Assembly: GCA_031763025.1 (NCBI GenBank)
Contig: JASSKH010000001.1
Span: 24,905,039 to 24,969,038 of the forward strand
Direction: 5' to 3'
Length of the DNA: 64,000 bases
DNA from: Macrocystis pyrifera
Taxonomy: Eukaryota; Sar; Phaeophyceae; Laminariales; Laminariaceae
Under the pieces are notes generated by a model, which did no database searches, was not told the origin of the DNA, and saw only the letters and a list, made by a program, of their open reading frames with translations. Shown here in pieces: positions 47,851 to 59,724 of the stretch. How positions within the stretch are numbered: the first letter of the stretch is position 1; each line of letters opens with the position of its first letter. The translations under genes and the position numbers were made by a program.

Positions 47851-49592
47851 TATCGTAGGAGATAGATGGTGGCCACAGAAGGCGAAAATAGGAAGGAGTA
47901 CAAGAAAACCAAAACGTTTCGAGCGCCCAAAAAATGGAGGGGGTGTCTCTTTTCACGCGAGTAGGAACGGTGCTCTTGTCTCGAAAGAGATGCGTGGTCA
48001 ACGATCAAATGACTGCATAAGGCAAGCAGCAAATGAGTACGCCGCCTCCCCCCCCCCTCCCCTCCCGCCTGTACTTGCCTTCATTCATATGCATGGACCC
48101 AAAGCACGTTCGTTCATGCCGGCTACCTATCATTCCGCCTTACTACATACGTACCAGTACCAGGTTATGCCGAAGCTGGTATGTGCTTTCTTCATATCGT
48201 TCCGTTCTATCTACCCGGCGAAATTCAGCACAACGTATTGCGACATCCGATTCCCCGCACAGCGCTTCGGTTTCAGACGGAGGTGCGATCGTTTCTCGGT
48301 CCGCATTTCCTCGGTGAGGGGCAGGGTGCCGAGGTATAAGTGCTCGTGCGAGCTGGGCACTGGACATCGTATCGAAATTTCCTAAGTCAAATATATATAT
48401 ATATTGAAACTTTCGATATACGTACGTATCGCACCGAAGAAGGTGTTTTGTGTTTTGCCCTCCATCCCCTGGCATCCCCGTATTTTCAGTACGGGGATAC
48501 CATGCCAGAGTATCATTCTGCAACGAAAGCCTCAAGCTTCCCCATGTGTATAAAAAAAAATCGAAATCGCACATACCGATCAGTTTTTTTTGCTCTTGTT
48601 CACCGATATCGGCATCGTCGTACACAGTATGGGCCCGCCAACAAGAAACACCTAGTCTGGGCAAGATGAGATTTTTATTCGGGCGCCATCTTCAAACAAC
48701 CTTGAGCATAGGCTATTCTATACCAGGTAGGATTTAGTGTAAAGTTCACCACTTTTTCAACTAATTTTCTTAAGGTTCTCCAAAAAGTGAGCATTATGTT
48801 CTCATCGGGCACTTTCTCATTGGCGGGCCTACGCTGTATATTGCAACTCGACTTCCATGGATTCGATATCCCACACCATTAAAAGCTTCGGAAAAATCTC
48901 GACCGACCAGAGTTTTTTTTTTTTTTTAGGAAAGCTCTTTACGAGAGATTTTCGAGAGAAACACCCCGCTTTGACATGGGTGACTACAAAAGTCGGATGG
49001 ACCGCGATCTACACCATCTACTGTTGCTGTTGCCTGTAGATCTTAATCTGCCGTTGGTTGCGAATGTTGTGCAGAACATGTTTGGCACAGATCGTCAACA
49101 CAGGAAATGTGTGTCGATCATTGGGATAATATGCAGGGCTCAGGCTCCCACCTGACAACGTGAGCTACTATACATACGTAGATCACACAGATCAGGACTC
49201 CACGTGCGACCTTCACATAGATCATCAAAAGCGGTAATCCGCCAGGAAGTCGTACCGGTGCGCATCAAGGTAGACGAGATCGGGCAGGGCAAGGCACGGG
49301 ACGGGACCCAGGCTCCTTGCACTGCGTGTACGCATAGCACGAAAAACAATCGTCCCCCGCCCACGCAGTGCACGCGACAGCCACCATGCCCTGCGCCGTT
49401 GTTCGTCGAGCTCCGAAACCGCTTCCAGGCTGGCCCTCTTCTGCACCACCAGGTCTCCTGGAAAATCTTGAGGCCGTCCCTTGGGCGACGTAGAAACCAG
49501 GGGCGCGCGTAGCACATCGCAGGACTCTTGCTCCATAATCGTAACCACTATTCACCCATACCTACTAATGGGTGTCTGGTAGGATTTAGTGC
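47851..49592. other. Intergenic, two unassigned open frames
   Basis: A plus-strand frame to 48385 (235 codons in all) starts before and runs through the SINE fragment, and its peptide is not recognised. On the minus strand 49548-49225 reads MEQESCDVLRAPLVSTSPKG and DFPGDLVVQKRASLEAVSEL, protein-like, with an internal TTTTCCAG acceptor. It could be an exon, but four overlapping frames are open here, so composition may explain it. Confidence 0.25.
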
Positions 49593-51963
49593 GGACAGTG
49601 TGTGTGTGTTCTTCACATTAAACCGTTCTTCTACTCGTCGACATCCAGCAAGCCCAGTGTCCGTGCTGATTCTTCACCCTAGAAAGATACGAGCTCTGTG
49701 GTCACAGACTACGACACAGAGATAACACACCGTAATGCATTAATAGCCTACGCAATACCATGCCTTCGCACTAGGTGCGGCCGACACAACATACATACAT
49801 ACGCCAGCAACCAAAATACACCATAAAGAAAGAGAAGCAACGAAGAAACCAAACCGAAAAAGAACAAGAAAAAGAAAAAGAAAAGGAGAAGAATCCCAAA
49901 TAAATAAATAAAATGGGAAGCCAAAGCTCAGACACATACATACTTACCCCGAGCATGAGCCAAAAGGGACGTGCAAGGGGAAAGATACGAGAAGGAAAAA
50001 GGGGACTATGCATCCCGGTGAACACTTAACAAAAAGAGCAATAGTGAGTGGGCCAAAATACGCTCGTCACCCACCCACTATGTAGTACTTCTTTCATAAG
50101 GATAAGAAGGGAAAAAAATCAAAATGCATACCGAACGGCCGCAGCAGTTGGCGGTACGAGTAGCAAAGAAAAGTCCAACCTATTAGTCGGCCTGGTACCT
50201 TGCTACCCTATCTGCGGTCTCTCTGCTACTCTCTTCTACCGCGGTTTCCCTTCTACTCCTCCTGTTCCCCCCCCTGCCCCCATACACTTGTACGGTGTTC
50301 CTTCTACCCCTCCTGCTGTTACCCCTCCCCCCATTCCCTCTAACACTACCCGCAGCGGATGCACGGCGCTGTCTACTCAGCTTTGCCTCAGCCTCGTGCC
50401 ACCTGCCCATGAACCGTTCAGCTGCTTCGAGGATTCCCCGGTACCACTTTCCCGTCTGTTTTGCTGCAGTGGGCCACAGTGCGGTCCCAACTCCAAAGAC
50501 TAAGGGGGAGTCTTCCGTTGATCCCTCGGTTGCTTTGAACACTCTAAGGTCCTCAGCAATGGCCCTAGGCCAAGTCTTGGGCTGCCCGCCTGGTTTCGGG
50601 CTCTCCCCACCAGCGATCGTCCCGAACATCAACCGACTGGGCAATCGCCCCTCGTTGCCGCACCACAGCCCCCGCAAAAAAGAGTCGCCGTTTACGGATG
50701 GTCGTTTCGATACTTTCGCATCGTGTTATCCTGAGCGCCTTCGCATACGAGAGGGTGGTGTGGTCGGTGCGTAGTCGGCGCTGGAAACCAATGACTCGCA
50801 GAAGGACTTCGTGGTGGGCTGATCGAAGCTTGGCGAAGTGGTCCGCATTGAGGGTCCACGTCACGCAACCGTACAGCAAGGTCTCAATCACCTCGGCCTT
50901 CAGCATCCGGACTTTCAGACTAAGCGGTGCGTTCGTCCTATTGTACAGTTCCGGACCATACCGTTTGAGGCATGCCCGCATCAGACGGATTCGTCGCTCG
51001 ATTTCGAAGGAGAGGTCAGCGTTCTCGTGGATAATGCATCCTAGGTACAAAAACTGGGTCGTCTGTTTATACTTCTGGCCTGCAGCTTCGATCGCGAGCG
51101 GTCAGGTGGTAAACGTCTGATCCGGTGTTCGTAGGAGCATCGTCTCTGTCTTCTTCTCGGATACCGTGAGACCTACTGCTTCGAAGACAGTCACGATGAC
51201 TGTCATCATTCTTGCAAGGCCTTCCGCCGACTTCGAGACTATTCCTGCGTCGTCTGCATACAACATGCCCCACACAGCCCTTTGCACGCATGCCAACGGT
51301 TCCTCTTTTCCGACAACCCTGTCCTCTTCGAGATGAACCAAATCCCTTACGATGCATTCGTCTTTGCTGAGGCGTACCAGCACGATGTGTATCGCAGCGG
51401 CAAAGAACACGTTGAACAGTAACGGCGATAGTACGCAGCCTTGCCGCAGCCCCTGCGTTACATTGAACCAGTCCGAGTGTTCACCGTCATCCGCACGCAC
51501 GCGAGCCCGCATGCCTTCGTGAAAATTGCGAATGATTGTGAGCATCTTGGTTGGTACACCAAGGCGTGTGAGTACCTCCCACAACAGTTCTCGGTCGACA
51601 GAGTCGTACGCTTTCTGCAAGTCGATGAAGCACATGTGCAGGGGGATTTTCTTCTGCCGCCCGAGCTGCTGCAACCGGCGCACGACAAACAGCATATCGA
51701 CTGTTGACCGTGCGGGGCGGAAGCCGCACTGTTCTTCAGGGAGTATATGCTCGGTCTCGCAGTAGCTGCTTAGACGGGACGCAACGATTTTCAGCAACAC
51801 CTTGCCTGCGTGAGCAACAAGCGAAACACCTCTGTAGTTGTTGCAATCAGTTCTATCCTTCTTTTTATGAAGGGTTTTTATGATCGCATCTTTCCATTGC
51901 TGGGGGACTTCTCCCGTTACGCAAACGTTAACAATACGTAGGCCGTAGATCGCTCGTTTTTCG
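49593..51963 (-). mobile_element. LINE copy 2, longer but inactivated
   Basis: Same family as copy 1 and extending further 5' in the RT domain: [77 protein letters not shown] (first catalytic Asp block), [12 protein letters not shown] and GMLYADDAG. Two defects are visible by comparison with copy 1: a point nonsense change near 51103 (TCA to TGA, just after the TFTT residues) and a 2-base loss near 50665 that shifts frame. The 3' end is GGTTTAATGTGAAGAAC then (AC)n at 49593-49610. The 5' side stops at 51963 where an inverted-repeat element begins. Confidence 0.9.
50183..51963 (-). pseudogene. Reverse transcriptase pseudogene in LINE copy 2
   Basis: It reads from [20 protein letters not shown] to ETADRVARYQAD with one premature stop and one frameshift relative to copy 1. 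It spans the fingers, palm and C-terminal regions of a non-LTR RT. Confidence 0.85.
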
Positions 51964-52120
51964 CAGCGCTGTTTACGGGTCAGGGGTCCTTTTATACCTC
52001 ACGGGTCGGGTCGGGTCGGGTCAGGAGGTTTTCAAGCTCTCACGGGTCGGGTCGGGTGACCCTTGTCCGACTCGACCCGACCTGACCCGCGAGGTTCGAC
52101 CCGACCCGTGAGCAGCCCTG
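51964..52120. mobile_element. hAT-like MITE with GGGTCGGGTC subterminal repeats
   Basis: The left end is CAGCGCTGTTTACGGGTCAG. The right end, read inversely, is CAGGGCTGCTCACGGGTCGG. Multiple GGGTC units lie in both orientations near the ends, and the interior is short. CAGNG termini with short subterminal repeats are typical of hAT elements. No clear 8-bp target duplication is seen. Confidence 0.55.
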
Positions 52121-52318
52121 TTTTGTTCTCTTGGCGGACCGTCACCACCATGTACAAAGTTAGTTGTACGAAGCATCTTTGGCAGTTATTCTGTATGTGA
52201 CGCGTCTCACATATCATGCCGTAAAAAAACCGTTGAGTGACGCACGGGGGCGCTACTATCCATTTTTCATCGCTCGTTCGCTTCATCGACTTCTTGCCTC
52301 ATACTATTAATACTACAT

Positions 52319-52411
52319 GAACCCTTTTGGTACTACTGCAGTCCCGATTTCGGGACAAACCACTTGAAATTAGAGTGGTTTGTCCCCAAATCGGGACTGC
52401 AGAGCCGAAAC
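52319..52411. mobile_element. MITE family B, copy 4
   Basis: AACCCTTTTGGTACTACTGC then AGTCCCGATTT at the left, and AAATCGGGACTGCAG at the right. The inner pair is GGGACAAACCACTT/AGTGGTTTGTCCCC. Confidence 0.8.
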
Positions 52412-52519
52412 ATTCCAAACCCAGCAGCGCCTCGGGCGGAGCTGTGGGCGTACCACCAACAAAGGGAAACTATCAAACCTCCTCTGAACCCGGTACATAT
52501 GAGCCGGTATACATTAATA

Positions 52520-52680
52520 GCAGTAGTACACACACTACCAGCCCTCTCGCCAGAAAGAGCCCCAACATGTGTGGGGGTGTTCATCATGTGTTACCTACCT
52601 ACTGAGCTATGGGGGTAAAAGATCGATCCGTTATCCATCCCAGGGTTATCCTAAATAACACTCTATCCCCCCTCTGAACG
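52520..52680 (-). repeat. tRNA-like repeat, copy 1
   Basis: On the minus strand TTACCCCCATAGCTCAGTAGG contains a canonical pol III A box. It is preceded by GGATAACCCTGGGATGGAT, shared with the copy at 52775-52945. No good B box or cloverleaf is visible, so it is a derived repeat and not a tRNA gene. Confidence 0.45.
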
Positions 52681-52774
52681 GCGTGAGCTTTGTGGCGTCG
52701 GTACCGTATACGGCCGTACGCTGACCTACCTACCCGCTTCGTTTCAACACCAGGTGAACCCAGGGAGGCAGCTT

Positions 52775-52945
52775 TTTAGGGACGTACGCGCAAGCGTTTC
52801 TACGAAAGAAACGTTCGAAGTGAGATTCGAACCCGTGTCCTCGACGACGCCGAATGTGAAGGTATTGCCTCCTGAGCTATGGGGGTAAAATATAAATTTT
52901 CGAATATTTATCCAGCCCAGGGTAATCCTTAGAACACATGCATAA
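52775..52945 (-). repeat. tRNA-like repeat, copy 2
   Basis: On the minus strand TTACCCCCATAGCTCAGGAGG (A box) is followed after about 40 bases by ACGGGTTCGAATCTCAC (B box). The upstream part GGATTACCCTGGGCTGGAT matches copy 1. The acceptor stem does not pair well. Confidence 0.5.
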
Positions 52946-53510
52946 ATCACTTATTATCGCGGGATACCCCGGCCCCGGGATACAAGAAATTCGGGACCGG
53001 TGATACTAAATTCAGTGAGGAACGCACGCTTTCTCAAATAAGAAATTTTACAACAAAAAAGAGCAATATGCCAGAGGGCTACTTTAACAAGGAAAGTATC
53101 CCGGCTTCTTCTTTCAGCGAGCCGATACTGCCGCCGTGTTTCGCCCGTTTTTATTGTTTTTTGCATATTTTTTCCCCCCCATTTAAAATCCCCAGGAGGC
53201 GTGTTGTGTGCAGTGTCGTCCTGTGTGCCTCTCTGCGAAGCATCCGGAGACACAAGAATGGTTCTTCTTCAGTACGAACATATTAGTAAGGGGTGTGCTT
53301 TGTTGCTATTATTGCTGCTCGTTGTTACTATTAATATCAATACTGTTCGTTGTTCGCTGCACAACGCAGACCCCATGCCACAGTGCCGTAGGTCGTAAAA
53401 CGCACGTACGAGTAGCGAATAGTAAACCACAACCTCTGGAAAATTGCGTGCGAAAAAATGATTTCGAGTAAAAAATACCGGTTTTGGTTTTCGTGGAATG
53501 CACATGAGTT

Positions 53511-54316
53511 GAGGCCAGATCTTATGCAATATTTTTTGAGTGATTGAAAAAGGCAGGAAGTCGGATTTTCCTGCGGCAAAAAGCCACACCAGATCGGTGC
53601 GCCATGTGCCGTCTTATGGTGTTTTTGGTTTTATTTCATGGGAGAACAAAAATAAAAGAACGAGTCGTTCACGCCGGGTTGGGCGATCAACCTTCACCAC
53701 CAGCTCCTCCAAGGAAGGAACGGAACGTGGAACCTCCTGGGGAGCTGCGTAAGGGGTCGCTGGACCAGCAAGGAGCTCTCGCTCTCGCGGAGCATGAGCT
53801 GCTTGCGGCCGTCGTAGTCAGAAAAGAAGAACGTTAGATTGTTTTGATACTGCTGTAGTCTCGTCCTATTCGTCTCCAAAGTTGTTTTGCCTAGAGCAGC
53901 TGCAGTTGGGCGGCCGCAAGGGACGCGATGGTGGCCAAGGTATTGATGCCCTCTCTCTCCGTAGTGGCCGATGCACAAGTGCTGGAGCCCAGCTGTGTAC
54001 AAGAGTAACCAAGCATGTAGTGTCGTGACCCATCATGAGCCCTGTCTGTAACCTATACAAAATTGTACAATGCCTCCGAGGTCTTGTGCAAAAGCAAATT
54101 TTATCACTTTTAGAGTTGATCAGAAAAGGCTGTCAAAAAAAATCACTTTCTGGAATTTCATGAGTGATAAAATCTCGGAGGAACATTTTTTCCACCAAAC
54201 AGGCCCCATAAGACGTGATTTTGATAAAATCTGATCAGAAACGGGACTAGATACCCCGAAGCCTCCGTAAACAGCCAAATAATCACCTCAAAAAAAATTG
54301 CGTAAGATCTGGCCTG
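53511..54316. mobile_element. Candidate 0.8-kb element with 33-bp terminal inverted repeats
   Basis: GGCCAGATCTTATGCAATAT plus TTTTTGAGTGATT at 53513-53544 is repeated inverted at 54280-54316 (AATCACCTCA to GCGTAAGATCTGGCCT) with few mismatches. A second, inner inverted pair (CCTCCGAGG...TTTTATCAC against GTGATAAAATCTCGGAGG) lies at 54075-54182. There is no transposase and no second copy in the window. Confidence 0.45.
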
Positions 54317-54417
54317 AGACCAGGAATCATCGCATCTCAATCAAGAGATCGTACACAGCAGTAGTACGGAACACCTACATATGAAGCAGGGAAGCTGATT
54401 CCAGGTTTGTATCTCTT

Positions 54418-54530
54418 ATTGTTACGGGGGGGGCATAGTTAATAGGACCTATGGTATACATAAAAACCTATAAATTTACCTTTTTTTTCTAACAATATTT
54501 GGTCCTGTTTACTATGGACCCCCGTAATAG
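54418..54530. mobile_element. MITE family A, copy 8
   Basis: The left end GTTACGGGGGGGGCATAGTT and right end ACTATGGACCCCCGTAATAG are inverted. The interior is AAAAACCTATAAATTTACC. Confidence 0.85.
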
Positions 54531-57500
54531 AGCATGAGCGCGTTCTACACTACCAACTTCAGTTTAACGGCTCCCGAATTTCTTATATCCCTGCAAATCT
54601 CAGCCTTCCTTGCTTGTTGCCCTTGATATTGCTGTCTTCTTGTCCGGTAATAAACAATGTATACGAATCCACAATTGCTCCGAGCAAGAAGTACAGCAGT
54701 ACGACCATGTATGTGACACCTGTGAACCATAAATATCTCCTCTCTCCGCCCCTTATTGCCTCTATTGAGGTTGCTCAGAATGCGCCACACAGGAGAGATC
54801 TCGCCGAGTGCACAGAAGAAGAAGAGCACACCTAGCGAAGTAGGCCAAAGAGGTGTGCGGAGTGCACGCCCTCGAGATTATTGATGCGTATGTGTCACAC
54901 AGGGCTGTTTTGGCTTCACCTCCTAATGTCTTTGATTGGTCGTATACTTTTGTAGGTGTATATCATAAAAGCCTTCCTTAGAAAATCAAACTCCCAGTCG
55001 TAAAGCGAGACGATCCGCCAGAGAGAACTTTTATTAGTATGAATAATACTATCATACAAAAAATATATGCATGCATGCGGTACGTACCATAGACGTACAT
55101 GATAGGGTTGGTGCAAAACGCGACGTAAAGTAAGCCGACAGTCTGCGCCAGGGCAGATGGATGCGACCGGCCGCCACTATTATACTCCTACGTCGTAGGT
55201 GCGGTGTCGCAATAATATCTACTTGTACGTACGGATCTACTTTACAAATTTTAAACACTACCAGGAGGTAGTAGTGCTGTATAACGAGTACCAGGTACGG
55301 TATACATGGACACACAAAGCTGTCGACGGGTCATTCGTTAGCGGAGAACGATGCCTGGTAGATAGATATGCATCCCCACCATCATCACCACATAGACACA
55401 CGGAATAGATATTAACAGTAGAACATCCAGGGAAATCATCAACGTATTTACTACTACCATTATTAATACTCGTACCCCCTCTCGCACATTATTGCACCGC
55501 TGGTAGAAATTAGGCTTGTTTCACCATGATAATAAGGCAAACTGGATACAACATTCACGACTTGCGCATTCTATGAAAGATATGACAAACAAACGCAAAA
55601 GGGTATCAATTAAAACTAGTAGATAGAGCAGCAGCAGTCGCATGCAAAAAAGCGGTTTTAAAAAGTGAAAGCAACACACACAAGACACAGATAGATATTA
55701 CAAAAGACGGTCTCCGAATCTCCAGTCGGCCAGTCGCGGTACTTAAAATAAGTGAAAAATAACCAAGTACTCGTGTACGTATTTCGTAGATTTATCACCA
55801 GCTTCCTTGAACCACGCGCTCTGTCTTTCCCTCCCCTTTTCCGCGTTATTTCCTGTTGTTGATGCGAGCAAGAACACAACAAGGCCTCTCCTCATCAACA
55901 TCATCAACCCATGCATGTAGACCCGACATTGTTGCCCGTCACCCCCCAACGAACCGCGACCAGATGCAATGAAGCCGTGCGCTGCGCAGGAATACCTAAA
56001 TACTGCTGTACACGACGAGATGCTTTTTTTTTCATAGAAAAAGGCGGGATCATCGCACGCATGTATGGGGATGCCGTCAAGCTGCAAAAAAGGCACCATT
56101 CATTTAGGTCGAAAAAACGAGAAAAAAAAGCATCGAAAATTGATTGCATCCAAGTTTTATTATACATAGACGGAAAAATCAATTATGGAGGCAGCGCACA
56201 GCGCACACAGCGGCGCATGGCATGCATGCGACTATAAAAACTGACAGGCCCTGCCTGCTCCCAGTGCTCCGAAAAAGTGAAGCAAAATACATGATGTGCG
56301 GAAAAACTCGAAACAAAGTCTGGGCAGGCAGGCCGCAGCGTTCCTTCCTTGCTTCCGTCCTTCTTTCCTTCCTTCGACCCGAGCGAGCGCTCCAGTCTAA
56401 GGGACCATGCCAAAGGCATGCAAGCGTAGACTGAAAAAGGGCTGGCAGCTACGTAGCAGCTAACCGCGATTGTTGTGGCCGCCAGGTCAGAGGTGCCAAG
56501 CCAAAGGAAAAACACGTAAAACTGGTAGGGCAACACACCAAGTAAAAATTACATTTCCAGCAACCATGTTCACATAATGAAACAAGGTCATTTAGATAAT
56601 TACGGGAAGAGCGAGCGAAGAAATGAAGGAAGCGTGCTTGGTTGTTGTGCTCGTACTCGAACACGCACCTAGGTAGCTAACTATATGTATATCGACGGCC
56701 GCACCGCACCCGGGTGCAGCGGAATTACCTGCACCAGACCCAGTGCTCACCGCGGCTTCGATGGAGTGGGTGGCACAAGGCAGCCTCAACACACCAGCTT
56801 TTATTACTCTAGTTTCAGGGCTGGTGTGCGCAATTCCACCTACTCTGTTACACAGACAGAACTTCTTTCCTTCAGAGATGCAGAGTATGTCCAGAGCACG
56901 GCGGTAATCCGATCCGGTGATGTTGCTCTCACCTGCCCCCGAGTAGTTGCAACGACCGAGCTGCTGTGCGTGGAGCGGTGCACACCTTCTGTCACCCCTC
57001 TACCTCCGTTGCGCCTATCTCTCGTCGCGTCCACGTACTATCTGATTCTCTCTCTATCTCAGATTTGCGGGTCTGCGTTTGAACGTTTTGTTGGGAGTAG
57101 CAGCAGCAGCAACAGCAACGCAGCTCAGCTACAACTGACTGTGACAAACAAAAACTGAAAAAAATCAACAAAATACTGAAACAAAGAGACTGACCGCAAA
57201 TTAAAGTTGAAAATAAAATTCTCGGAATCGGCATAAAAATTCCACGCACCACTTCCAGCTCTCGCGGCCAATCACCTTACACGTCGTACTGCAAATCCAA
57301 TAAATATCCCGGCCGGGCTATCTTTAAATAAACGAAGGTATACCTTGTTTTGGCTGTTCCCGGAGTTTAATGTTGAACCAGGGCCCCCCTCAGGTCCCCT
57401 GTTTTTTACAGCTGTCAACAAACTGTCGAGGGGTGCTGTCTCCCGACATCTTTGGGCCCAGCAGGAGTATCTCTCTCTCCTTGTGTACAAGATCCCCATG

Positions 57501-57637
57501 ATCTCCGCCGGCCTTCTTTGTAGTGTGCGAAATGATCCATTCATTGATACCCGAGGGTACCATACTGACTTGTATGCGATTCATTTTATAAATAAATGCC
57601 ATGTACTTTGTCCCCAAAACGTAGGCGGGTGCGGTTT
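54531..57637. other. Intergenic, nothing recognised
   Basis: Only short overlapping frames. There is a CAGCAGCAGCAACAGCAACG microsatellite at 57098-57120 and TACTGCTGTA-type motifs at 56000. No gene or family repeat was recognised. Confidence 0.35.
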
Positions 57638-57639
57638 TA

Positions 57640-57711
57640 TTTTATTTTATTTTGAAATACGTCAGCTGTGAGTTCGACAGATTAAATAGTTGATACTCAA
57701 CTTTGCAAGCC
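57640..57711. repeat. Dispersed 70-bp repeat, copy 1
   Basis: TTTTGAAATACGTCAGCTGT, GAGTTCGACAGATT and TAGTTGATACTCAACTTTGC are found again, inverted, as a 75-bp insertion at 62202-62276. Confidence 0.85.
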
Positions 57712-58299
57712 GCGTAAAAAGGGGAAGCTAAAAGTGGAAGAAGACTTCCGCCGGTCTCAACCGCCACTATTTATATCTTCAAGATTTACCTGTCAGTGTG
57801 GTACTCGACCGACTCAGGATATATATATATATACAAGGTTCCCCTCCGGGAAGTGCCTAGGGAAGTGGCGCAAGAGCGAAATAATACTCGAATGAAATCC
57901 TGCACACCTGATTAGAAATAGTACCTGCATCCACCCATCATTTTAACGTGAAGAACACACATACATATGTTTGAGGACAGACTATATCATTATTATACTG
58001 TTTGCGGAATTAGTGTGGGATCATAACTACAACTAATATAGAACAGGGTATCGGTATAAATAAGTGGATATATGTATTGATCCCGATGACTCGCGGCGAT
58101 CAATTCAATGTATGTATGCGGCGTAAACGTCGTAAGTGCAAAAAGGTTGCGTGAGGTCGAGGTTGCGCCATAATACTTTTGTGACCGGCTGAGTAAAGCA
58201 CAGCACATACATAGTGGTACCATATAGATTCCCCCAAAATAAATTCTTCTTGGTGCTCAGGGTAACATCAAGGTTTCACAGATACATGCTCGAGAACAA
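57712..58299. other. Intergenic, nothing recognised
   Basis: AT-rich, with a (TA)n run at 57820-57832. No coding signal. Confidence 0.35.
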
Positions 58300-59010
58300 A
58301 TAAATCGCCGTAGCTCGAGTACTGCGAGTATTGGAGTACTGGCGGCCAAAATATTGCGAGTACTGAGAAGGCCCAAATACTGAGAGTAATGAGAGTATGT
58401 ACCCCCGCAGTAGTATCGAAACACGAACTACTTGGAGTAAAGGCAATATGTGCAGTACAGAACCTCAAGATACTGAGAGTATTCGCAAGTACATACATAC
58501 ATGTAGATTCCTTGCAAATGCGTAGTATCTCGAAATACTACCAGACTGCTTTAAGTACTCGAGTTGTCTCCAGCGAAAGTAGCTTGCTCGAACTCCCACT
58601 CGTGTGGGACTGTCTGGGAGTGTTTTGTGCCGACCGCTGGGCCTGGGAATTAATTGTCGACACGGTGCACAGACGGTTGAAAGTACACTTCATACTCGAA
58701 GTATGCTGAGCATATTGAGGGTATTTCGGTACTGCGAGTACTGAGTCTCTAAGAAGCAGTACGAACACAACCTACGGACGAAATACTGCTAGACTAGTAT
58801 AATAATACTCGTAGTACCCGCGGTACAGAACTCCGAGATACTTAAAGCCCAACAGCAGGGGGTATCCACGACAGCAGCAGCAGTAGCGACGAACCCCGCA
58901 TTACTAGAGCGAGCCCGAAAGTATACGTAATAGTATCTGAAGTAGTACAGAACCTCAAAATACTGCGAGTACTCGCAGTATCTTGATCACAAAAACCTCG
59001 ACATACTGCG
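58300..59010. repeat. Degenerate GAGTACTG-type repeat zone
   Basis: TACTGCGAGTA, GAGTACTGAG, ATACTGAGAGTA and CGAGTACT-like strings recur dozens of times without a fixed period over 700 bp. The zone contains no plausible gene. Confidence 0.7.
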
Positions 59011-59724
59011 AGTGTACGAAGTACGTAAAATATCAGTATATTTTCGAACATGCTTTGCTCTACTACCAAGTATTGGGGCTATCAATAGCTATTAATAGCT
59101 GTGAAATGTTGAGGTATGAACGCACGCCACACGTAAGCGCGCCCAAACTCGTCACCACACAAGTAACTTGTATTTTTATTCTATTATATTTTTACGTTCA
59201 AAAAAGCAAGAGGTGGATGAATTGTGTACTTGTGGCACAAAAAAAGTCAGAAGTGGAAAAAAAGCACACCCACCCACAACTTGTATTATTACAATAGTTT
59301 ATCATACTACGTATACGTTGAGAAAAGCAAGGTGGATGAATGTACTAAACTGTTGTAGTACTGGCACAAAAAAAGACAAAGGTGAATTCAAAAAAAAGAA
59401 AAAAAAACGTGGATGGTGCGAGTCGAACCTCGGAAACGAAAATTTCATCGAGCGCAGTATAAAATAAATGTACGCTAGAGCAGTGCTCGTACGACTGGCA
59501 CATGGTGCTTTTTACGCAATCTAAAACACATTGCACGATCTCCTACAGCGGTAGGAGTAGCTCGTACAGGTACGACTGCATATACAGCAGTACTGCTGTA
59601 AAATGCCACGTGAGGAACGTACGTGTACTGATCCCCTTTCAGCTGGCTCTAGGATCTATCGGTCAGCAGTGCAGGATGCACAGCAATCAGAACAGGGTTC
59701 TACACTATTTGAACTTGTCGTGGG

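Noticed and set aside
47678-48385. 235-codon plus-strand open frame
   Set aside because: Its beginning runs through a SINE fragment, the peptide is not recognised, and no splice context or homology supports it.
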